Part shown: piece by piece, positions 56,277 through 64,000 of the stretch
Layout: every line of letters begins with the position of its first letter
Position numbering within the stretch: position 1 is the stretch's first letter
Assembly: GCA_016707895.1 (NCBI GenBank)
Contig: JADJGV010000009.1
Coordinates: 310,001 to 374,000 of the forward strand
Reading direction: 5' to 3'
Source of the DNA: Myxococcales bacterium
Lineage (GTDB): Bacteria; Myxococcota_A; Polyangia; Haliangiales; Haliangiaceae
Length of the DNA: 64,000 nt
Position numbers and translations under genes: made by a program
Notes under the pieces: model-generated
The model's database searches: none
Told to the model about the DNA's origin: nothing
The model's input: the letters and a program-made list of their open reading frames with translations, nothing else

Positions 56277-58087
56277 CGCGCGTCCTCGCGGTGTGGGTTG
56301 GCGTGGCAGTCCTTGCACGCGCGGTAGCCGAGCCGGTAGCGGGTCGCGGCCACGCCGTTGCGCAGCTCGCTCGGCAGGTGGCACCTCGCGCACGCCACCG
56401 CGGCGTGCTTGCCCTCGAGGCGGTAGGTCGTCATCGCCGCGTGGTCGAAGCCGGGCAACGTGAACCGCGCGGTGGTGTGGCAGTCCTCGCACAGCCGCAC
56501 CGGCGGGCTCAGGCGGAACTGGCCGCCGTGGACGTCGTCGTGGCAACCGTCGCAGGTGCGCGGCACGCCGCGGAACGCCGCGGCCTCGGCGCCCTTGGTC
56601 TCGCCGTGGCAGCGCGCGCACGCGGTGGTGGCGTGCTTGCCGGTGAGCGGCCACGTCGCGTGATCGATGCGCGGCTGGTGCCAGTCGTCGGTCGCGTGGC
56701 AGCTCGCGCACCCGCCGGCGGCCAGCTCCTTGGCGAACTGATCGCCGTGCGGGTTGGCGTGGCACTCGGCGCACGCGCGCTTGGGCTGCCGCCAGTCGAG
56801 CCGCGGCCGCGCCGCGGTGTGGCAGCCGGCGCACGGCGTCGCCGCGTGGCGCCCGTCGAGGACGAACGCGGTGGTGGCGTGCTGGGGCGGGCCGAACGTG
56901 GTCGGGGCGAAGCCGCCGACGGTGTGGCAGGCCGCGCACTCGCCGGCCGCGCGCGTCGCGAACTCGCCGGCGTGGCGATCGGCGTGGCAGGCGGCGCAGC
57001 GATCGAACGTGAGCTGGCGGTAGCGCGCCGACGCCGGCTTGGCCTTGGGGTGGCAGCTCGCGCAGCGCACCTGCTGGTGCTTGCCCTCGAGCGGGTACGC
57101 GGTCTTCGGGTGCGCGTCCTTGCCGATCTGCTCGGGCAGCCCGAGCCACTTGATCGCCTTGTGGCACCCGTCGCAGCGGTTGCCGAACGGCGCCTCGTGG
57201 ACCGCCTTGTGGCAGTCGACGCAGGCCTTGCCCTTGCTCGGCGGCTTGTCGTTGCCGCGGTCGTGGCACTGCTTGCAGCCGACCCGGGCGTGGCCGTTGC
57301 GCAAGGACAGCCACGGGTGTTGATCGCGCATCAGGTCCGACGCGCTCTCCCAGCCCGAGGTCTGGTGGCACGCCGCGCAGGCCTTGGGCTTGAACTCGCC
57401 GGCGTGCGGATCGTCGTGGCAGTCGTCGCAGGCGCCGAACGCGACGCCGGTCCACTTGGCCGGCGTGCCGTGGCACTTCTCGCACGCCACCGGCGCGTGC
57501 TTGCCGGTCAGCGGGTAGCGCGCCTGCGCGTGATCGAACTTGTCCTTGGCGAAGTCGCCCCAGGCGCGATCGTCGTGGCACTTCTTGCAGTCGCTGCCGA
57601 AGCGGTTGGCGTGCGGGTCCTTGTGGCAGCTCGCGCAGGTCGCCTTGGTGCCGACGTACTGGGTCTTGCCGAGCGGGCTCTGCTTGGTGTGGCACTTCGC
57701 GCAGCCCACCGGCTCGTGCTTGCCGGTCAGCGGCCACCCGGTGAGATCGTGGTCGAGCTTGTCGGGCGCGCCCCCCGGCCACCGCACCAGCTTGGCCTTG
57801 CGGCCGATGTGCTCGACGTGGCAGTTCTCGCAGGCCTGCCCCTTGTACTGCTTGCCGTGGAGGCCGGCGCCGGCGTCGAGGCGCGCGCGCAGATCCTGGT
57901 GACACGCCAGGCACCGGCTGGCGACCACCTGCTTGCCCGACTGGTGGCACTCGTCGCAGTGGTCGTCGCCGTCGATGCTGGCGTGGGCCGTCGACAGCGG
58001 CCCCGGCGACAGCAGCTGCGCCTCGGCGCGGTCGGCGGTCATCGCGACCAGCGCGCACACGACGAGGGTGACCAGCAGGCGGGGCAT
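56273..58087 (-). CDS. 23-heme c-type cytochrome
   Basis: 604 residues with 23 CXXCH sites, about one per 26 residues. A signal peptide ends near TADRAEAQLLSPG. After three N-terminal hemes the protein is built of seven repeats of about 70-80 residues. Each starts with a distal-His motif and a heme site (YPLTGKHAPVACEKCH, WPLTGKHATTACARCH), then CxxCHxDPHxxxF, then a third CxxCH; the last repeat has two hemes. This should form a long heme wire in the periplasm. The start overlaps the b-type cytochrome gene (TGATG). Covalent heme attachment needs the cytochrome c maturation system, which is not in the window. Confidence 0.95.
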   Translation of the reverse strand: MPRLLVTLVVCALVAMTADRAEAQLLSPGPLSTAHASIDGDDHCDECHQSGKQVVASRCLACHQDLRARLDAGAGLHGKQYKGQACENCHVEHIGRKAKLVRWPGGAPDKLDHDLTGWPLTGKHEPVGCAKCHTKQSPLGKTQYVGTKATCASCHKDPHANRFGSDCKKCHDDRAWGDFAKDKFDHAQARYPLTGKHAPVACEKCHGTPAKWTGVAFGACDDCHDDPHAGEFKPKACAACHQTSGWESASDLMRDQHPWLSLRNGHARVGCKQCHDRGNDKPPSKGKACVDCHKAVHEAPFGNRCDGCHKAIKWLGLPEQIGKDAHPKTAYPLEGKHQQVRCASCHPKAKPASARYRQLTFDRCAACHADRHAGEFATRAAGECAACHTVGGFAPTTFGPPQHATTAFVLDGRHAATPCAGCHTAARPRLDWRQPKRACAECHANPHGDQFAKELAAGGCASCHATDDWHQPRIDHATWPLTGKHATTACARCHGETKGAEAAAFRGVPRTCDGCHDDVHGGQFRLSPPVRLCEDCHTTARFTLPGFDHAAMTTYRLEGKHAAVACARCHLPSELRNGVAATRYRLGYRACKDCHANPHREDAR

Positions 58088-58923
58088 CAGAAGATCCAGC
58101 GGTAGCCGTAGTGCCAGGCGATGCCGGCGTGGACGCCGACGGCGATCAGCATCAACAGCGCGAAGAAGCGGTGCAGGCCACGCCAGCTGCGCAACAGCGC
58201 CGCCATGCCGCTGGCGCGGGCCTCGGCGGTCGAGGCCTTGTGCAGCTCGCGCCACGCCGCGCGCACCTCGGGCGTGGCCTCGGCGCGGGGCGGCTCGAGC
58301 ACGCGCAGCGCGCTGGCCCGCAGCGCCGCCACCTTGCGCCAGCGCGGGACGGAGATCAGGCTGCGCACCAGCGACGCGTTGGCGGGCAGGCGCGGCGCGG
58401 GCAGCCCGTCGAGGATCGCGGTCGCCTGCAGCCGGGCGCCCGGCGCGGCGCCCTCGAGGCGATCGAGCGCCAGCCGCAGCCGGCTGGCGTCAGGCGGCGT
58501 CAGCGCGTAGAGGAAGCGCCCGATCAGGCCGGTGAGGACGACGACCGCGAGGCTGGCCGCGCTGGTCTTGGCGATCGGCGTGCGCAGCTGCAGCGCCGAG
58601 TGAAACACCACCAGCGTCGCCGCCATCAGGCCGGTGAACACGTGCAGATCGAGCCACACCCGCATCGAGCCCAGCCGGTTGCTGCCGGCGATCAGCCGCC
58701 GCACCAGGTACGACAGGTTGAGGATCACCAGGCCGGCGGCGACGAAGCCGTAGCCCATGCCGATGCTCCCGCTCGGCCGCAGCTTGCGGAAGTCGGGGTG
58801 CTCGACCCGATCCTCGAGGGACAGCCCGTAGAAGCTCCAGCCTCGTCGCGCCATCGCCACGGCTGCCAGCAGAACCAGCAGCCCGAGGATGTACGGCAAG
58901 ACGCGACGCGACCGTTGAGCCAT
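58087..58923 (-). CDS. Five-TM diheme b-type cytochrome, first gene of the cytochrome cluster
   Basis: 278 residues from the ATG at 58923. Predicted helices lie at about 8-25, 54-76, 88-112, 120-142 and 248-270. His94 and His108 lie in helix 3 and His251 and His265 in the last helix, each pair 14 residues apart. That is the spacing by which cytochrome b (bc1-type) and related four-helix bundles hold two stacked b hemes. A further His271 lies near the end of the protein. The 105-residue middle segment is cytoplasmic or periplasmic. It is the obvious entry point, taking electrons from the quinol pool and passing them to the 23-heme cytochrome encoded next. Confidence 0.8.
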   Translation of the reverse strand: MAQRSRRVLPYILGLLVLLAAVAMARRGWSFYGLSLEDRVEHPDFRKLRPSGSIGMGYGFVAAGLVILNLSYLVRRLIAGSNRLGSMRVWLDLHVFTGLMAATLVVFHSALQLRTPIAKTSAASLAVVVLTGLIGRFLYALTPPDASRLRLALDRLEGAAPGARLQATAILDGLPAPRLPANASLVRSLISVPRWRKVAALRASALRVLEPPRAEATPEVRAAWRELHKASTAEARASGMAALLRSWRGLHRFFALLMLIAVGVHAGIAWHYGYRWIF

Positions 58924-59129
58924 GGAGCCGGTCCGAGCGGCTGCAAGACGCGAGCCTGCCGGAGCTGCGTGCGCACGCCGCGTTCTGGCCGCGCGGCCGT
59001 CAAACCTGGCGCAGGACTGCGCAAGGACCGTACGCGGACGCGAAGCGTCTGCCGGATCGTCGACGGTGGCGCGCGGTCATCGCGACAACGGCGATGACAG
59101 ATCGTCGCAGGCCCGCGTCGGCGCGTGGG

Positions 59130-59561
59130 CTACTCGCCGCCGCCGCAGGGATCGTCGGGCGGCGGCGGCGGGGCCGGCGCGGCGTCGGGCGCGCCGCCCT
59201 CGCGCGCCATCTGCGCGCCGATGGCCTCGAGCTGGGCGTCGGTCATCTTGGCCTTGCACGACTCCATCGACGCCTCGTCGGCGGTCGCGATGCAGTCGAT
59301 CAGCTCCGCCGACCAGCCGTCGGCGGCGCAGCGCTCGGCCAGGACCTTCTCGAGCAGCGGCGCGGCCTGCTCGGCCTCTTCCGCCGCGCCGGCCTCGCCC
59401 GAGGCGGCGGCCACGGCGCGGAGCTGGGCGCCGGCGTTGGCGGCCGCGGACGCGCACGACGGCGTCGCGGCGCCCGCGCTGCTCGACTTCTGCGAACCGC
59501 CGCAGCCCACCGCCGCCACCGTTGCCATCGCCAGCCCGAGGCTGGCCAGGTGCTTCATCAT
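59130..59561 (-). CDS. Small lipoprotein, paralogue 1
   Basis: 143 residues from the ATG at 59561. It has the lipobox VAAVGCGGSQKS, a short Ser/Ala linker, then a helical domain (AAANAGAQLRAVAAASGEAG, LEKVLAERCAADGWSAELID, CIATADEASMESCKAKM) and a Pro/Gly tail (APPPPPDDPCGGGE). Four conserved Cys could form two disulfides. It is clearly duplicated next door (59598-60035). Function unknown; the domain resembles from recall a family common in myxobacterial lipoproteins. Confidence 0.75.
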   Translation of the reverse strand: MMKHLASLGLAMATVAAVGCGGSQKSSSAGAATPSCASAAANAGAQLRAVAAASGEAGAAEEAEQAAPLLEKVLAERCAADGWSAELIDCIATADEASMESCKAKMTDAQLEAIGAQMAREGGAPDAAPAPPPPPDDPCGGGE

Positions 59562-59597
59562 CCCGGCCATCGTCGCACGGCCGGCCCGCGCGTGGCG

Positions 59598-60035
59598 CTA
59601 CTCGCCGCCGCCGCAGGGATCGCCGGTCGCGCCGGCGTCGTCGGCGCCGCTGTCGCCGCCGCCCATCTCGCGCTCCATCTGCTGGCCGACCGCGTCGCGC
59701 TGCTCCTGGGTCAGCGACTGGTCGCAGGTCTCCATCGTCTGGGCGGTGGCGGTGGCGATGCAGTCGATGGCCGCCGCCGACCACGCGTCGGCGGCGCAGC
59801 GCTCGGCCATGACGCGCTCGAGCGTCGCGGCGGCCCCTTCCATCTTCGCGGCGTCGCCCGGGTCGGGGGAGCCCGCGGCGATCGCGCGGACCTGCACGCC
59901 GGCGTTGGCCGCCGCGGTCGCGCACGACTGCTTGGACGCGGCGGCGCCGCCGCCCCCGGACTTCTGCGAACCGCCGCAGCCCGCCGCCGCCACCAGGGTC
60001 ATCGCCAGCGCCAGGCTGGTCAGGTGTTTGATCAT
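59598..60035 (-). CDS. Small lipoprotein, paralogue 2
   Basis: 145 residues from the ATG at 60035. It matches paralogue 1 over its whole length: KHL.SL.LAM signal, GCGGSQKS lipobox, AAANAGVQVRAIAAG, MAERCAADAWSAAAIDCIAT, SLTQEQRDAVGQQMEREM and the same DPCGGGE end. The 36-base gap between the genes suggests a recent tandem duplication with later drift; both probably come from one transcript. The Ser/Ala linker and acidic tail differ most. Confidence 0.75.
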   Translation of the reverse strand: MIKHLTSLALAMTLVAAAGCGGSQKSGGGGAAASKQSCATAAANAGVQVRAIAAGSPDPGDAAKMEGAAATLERVMAERCAADAWSAAAIDCIATATAQTMETCDQSLTQEQRDAVGQQMEREMGGGDSGADDAGATGDPCGGGE

Positions 60036-60140
60036 CGCCGCGATCTTCGCACGACCGCGCCTCGTACCGCGGGGGCGCGCTGGGGTACTCGCGGCGGGCC
60101 GTCGCTGTTGCCCGCGGCGCGCGGACGGCTATCGTAGGGC

Positions 60141-60680
60141 GTGGTCGCGATGGCGCAGCTCGCCGAGATGCTCGGCGCACGGGTGCAGGGGGACGCGCTG
60201 GTCGTGACCCGCGACGGCGTCGACGTGGTGGTCGCGGCGACCGCGCGGCCGGGCTGGCGCTTCACCGCCGACGCCCCGACGCTGGGGCGGCTGCGGCTCG
60301 AGGCCGGCCTCGGCGGGGCGACGCTCCTGGCCGGCGAGCTGCCGGGCGCGCGCCCGGTCGCCGACGGCTGCTGGCGGCTCGAGACCAGCGATCCGTACCA
60401 GGCCGCGCGGCTGCTGGCCGAGCCGCCGTGGCCGGTCGATGAGGGCACGCGCCGTGGCTTCTGCGCGGATCTGATCGCCGACCGCGCGCCGACCATCCCG
60501 CCGCCGCTGTTCGCGCTGCAGGTGGCGCGCGGGCGCGCGACGATCGTCCAGCGCGCCGCGGCCGTCGAGCCGGCCCACGTGGCCGGCGCGGTGCGGCGGC
60601 TGGTCCAGCTGGTGACGCGCCCGGGCCGGCTCGACGACGCGGCGGCGCAACCGCGGCGCGGCGCGGCCCCGTTTCGCTGA
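60141..60680 (+). CDS. Protein of unknown function
   Basis: 179 residues from the GTG at 60141; the ATG at 60150 is an alternative. There is no signal peptide or TM helix. The sequence is beta-rich in the first half (MLGARVQGDALVVTRDGVDV, ATARPGWRFTADAPTLGRLR, CWRLETSDPYQAARLLAEPP) and mostly helical later (AHVAGAVRRLVQLVTRPGRL). It is divergent from the tandem lipoproteins. I do not recognise the family. Third-position GC and amino-acid balance look like real coding sequence. Confidence 0.6.
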   Translation: MVAMAQLAEMLGARVQGDALVVTRDGVDVVVAATARPGWRFTADAPTLGRLRLEAGLGGATLLAGELPGARPVADGCWRLETSDPYQAARLLAEPPWPVDEGTRRGFCADLIADRAPTIPPPLFALQVARGRATIVQRAAAVEPAHVAGAVRRLVQLVTRPGRLDDAAAQPRRGAAPFR

Positions 60681-60756
60681 CCGCCGCCGGCGCTCGTCGA
60701 CCGAAAATGCGCCGGGCGCACGCCGCGAGGACGTGCGCCCGGAAGGACGGAGGCAG

Positions 60757-62793
<2,037 letters not shown>

Positions 62794-63168
62794 GGCGATA
62801 CCGAGGCGGACCGCGGGCGCGGTCCGAGGGAAGAGGGCGTGCGTCGCGCGGACGCACGGCGGCGCGCACCCGGCGGGTGCGGCGGTGGCGGGCGATCCCC
62901 CGCGGACGCGATCGACGGACGATCGGCCGCGGGTTAGCCAGCGGCGGGCGTGAACGCCCAGGCCGCGATCAAGAGGCCCAGCCGCGGCAGCTCGCGCGCG
63001 CACGCCGCCGGCCCCGCGTGGCGCGGGTGGAGCGTGGCGATGATGGCGAGCGGGCGCGGCATGACGGACCTCGAACGTCTCATCTACGGATTCGATCGGT
63101 CGCTGTCAACGGGCGAGTTGTGGCCGCCCGGTAAACCCGCGCGCGGCCTCGTGCGTTGATCGACGACG
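62794..63168. other. Gene-free leader region between divergent genes
   Basis: No convincing gene; a plus-strand frame (62950-63159) has a poor protein composition. On the minus strand it forms the long leader of the EF-G-like gene, with a promoter at 63081-63109 and two hairpins: GTGCGTC/GACGCAC (62839-62857, five-base loop) and GCACCC/GGGTGC (62866-62880, three-base loop). The hairpins could modulate translation or end a leader transcript. Confidence 0.5.
63081..63109 (-). promoter_or_regulatory. Sigma-70-type promoter for the EF-G-like gene
   Basis: On the minus strand a perfect TTGACA (63104-63109) is followed after 17 bases by TAGATG (63081-63086). It would give a leader of about 280 bases before the ATG at 62793. 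Confidence 0.55.
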
Positions 63169-64000
63169 ATGAAGGCGTCATGGATCGCGCTCGCGGTGCT
63201 GGTCGTCGGGTGTGGGAGCGACGGCGGGGCCCCGGCCGCGAGCGCAACTCCGCGGGAAGGCTCGTCCCCTCGCCCGGTCCGCGGCCTCAAGCAGGTCGCT
63301 CGCTACGACCGCCTGGCGGTCCCGGTGGCGTTCGCCCACGACGGCAAGCGGTGGATCGGCGCGGTCGATCGCGAGCTGGTCATCTACGACGGCGCGCGCG
63401 AGGTCGGCCGGATGCCGGTGATGGTGGGCGGCACCGACGGCGCGCTGGCGCCGCTGCCCGACGGCGGCTGGATCGCCGGGGCGCGGGTGCTGGCCGCCGA
63501 CGGCACCGCGCGGTTCGACGGCTGGAGCTGGGCCAACCGCTACGGGCGGTTCGGCAGCCCCAAGGCCTCGGCGATCAGCCCCGACGGGCACGTCGCGATC
63601 ATCGACGGCGCCGACTCGCCCAGCACGTGCCTGTGCGATCGCGAGCGCGGCACCGCGGGCAGCGCGGCCGGCGCGCTGGTGCGGCTCACGTTCGACTCCG
63701 AGCGACCCGCCGAGCGCGTCCTGCTGGAGCACGGCGGCCGCCGGTTCCACGTGGCGGCCTCGGCGACCGCGGTGGCCGCGGTCGATGGCCGCGCGCTGTC
63801 GGTGTGGCCGGCCGCGGGCGACGCGCCGCCGGCGACCGCCACGCTCGGCGTCACCGACGTGCAGGCGCTGGCCTGGGCCGGCGATCGCTACCTCGTCGCG
63901 ACCAGCTACGTCGATATGGATCGCACCGACGTGGTGATCCTCGATCGCGACGCCGGCTGGCAGCCGGCCTGGACCTGGTCGATCCCCGGCCAGGTGCGCG
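63169..64000 (+). CDS. Lipoprotein with beta-propeller-like sequence, cut by the window edge
   Basis: The frame is open from the ATG at 63169 to the right edge (277 codons), so the true C-terminus is missing. It has the signal and lipobox ALAVLVVGCGSDGG. The rest reads as successive four-stranded blades (FAHDGKRWIGAVDRELVIYD, ISPDGHVAIIDGADSP, ATAVAAVDGRALSVWPAAGD, ALAWAGDRYLVATSYVD), a WD40-like or PQQ-like propeller facing the periplasm. A CLCDRERG site could bind metal. Function unknown. Confidence 0.75.
   Translation, partial: MKASWIALAVLVVGCGSDGGAPAASATPREGSSPRPVRGLKQVARYDRLAVPVAFAHDGKRWIGAVDRELVIYDGAREVGRMPVMVGGTDGALAPLPDGGWIAGARVLAADGTARFDGWSWANRYGRFGSPKASAISPDGHVAIIDGADSPSTCLCDRERGTAGSAAGALVRLTFDSERPAERVLLEHGGRRFHVAASATAVAAVDGRALSVWPAAGDAPPATATLGVTDVQALAWAGDRYLVATSYVDMDRTDVVILDRDAGWQPAWTWSIPGQVR

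Noticed and set aside
58924..59129. Sigma-70 promoter for the cytochrome cluster
   Set aside because: A TTGACG-like hexamer is present on the minus strand but no acceptable -10 lies at the right distance, so I did not call it.
62950..63159. 69-codon plus-strand frame before the truncated lipoprotein
   Set aside because: No ribosome-binding site or protein-like pattern, and it overlaps the predicted EF-G promoter.

Overview
The window is very GC-rich bacterial DNA with dense, often overlapping genes (many ATGA, GTGA or TGATG junctions). It carries membrane Ser/Thr kinases, an FHA-domain regulator, many small lipoproteins with Asp/Ala/Pro-rich linkers, an IgGFc-binding-like surface protein and multiheme cytochromes. 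This combination points to a myxobacterium-like member of the Myxococcota, perhaps a Haliangium/Kofleriaceae relative. The taxonomic call is inference from gene content only. I saw no tRNA, rRNA, CRISPR array, insertion sequence or prophage.

Layout. 1-6.6 kb: a lipoprotein, an almost pure G/C tract (948-1435) that looks like an assembly artefact, a RecD2-type helicase, a gene remnant, a DMT-family exporter and a second lipoprotein. 6.8-11.4 kb: sugar and cell-surface genes (WbsX-like protein, RmlC, RmlD) and an FAD oxidoreductase. 11.4-18.9 kb: lipoproteins, a HAD-type phosphatase, a six-TM Ser/Thr kinase, an FHA/winged-helix regulator, a LysE exporter and a methyltransferase. Three intergenic regions here share hexamers (GCGTGA type) phased at exactly 11 bp. 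18.9-31.1 kb: pirin, nitronate monooxygenase, a kinase-TPR protein and a run of surface lipoproteins. 31.2-36.3 kb: a Gly-rich exported protein, a TonB-dependent receptor with its own TonB-like domain, and a partner lipoprotein. 36.3-42.9 kb: a 129-bp tandem repeat with hairpins, a GspE-N/HEAT protein, an RDD protein, RsmE, PrmA, ribosomal protein S21 and small proteins. 43.0-51.2 kb: a paired M16 peptidase operon with a DUF4105 protein, a DUF1415 protein, an aldehyde dehydrogenase and a Cys-rich lipoprotein.

The most striking block is 51.3-58.9 kb on the minus strand: seven tightly coupled genes. In transcription order they are a five-TM b-type cytochrome with two His-x13-His pairs, a 23-heme c-type cytochrome, a decaheme cytochrome, a predicted outer-membrane beta-barrel, a pentaheme lipoprotein, a hepta/octaheme lipoprotein with one CX4CH site, and a membrane-anchored ferredoxin/flavin oxidoreductase. 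Read together they could form an electron path from quinol or NAD(P)H through the periplasm and across the outer membrane, that is, a candidate porin-cytochrome conduit. They do not match any Mtr, Omb or Pio gene order I know.

The window ends with two tandemly duplicated lipoproteins, a small unknown gene, a divergent elongation factor G with its own promoter, and a truncated lipoprotein running off the right edge.
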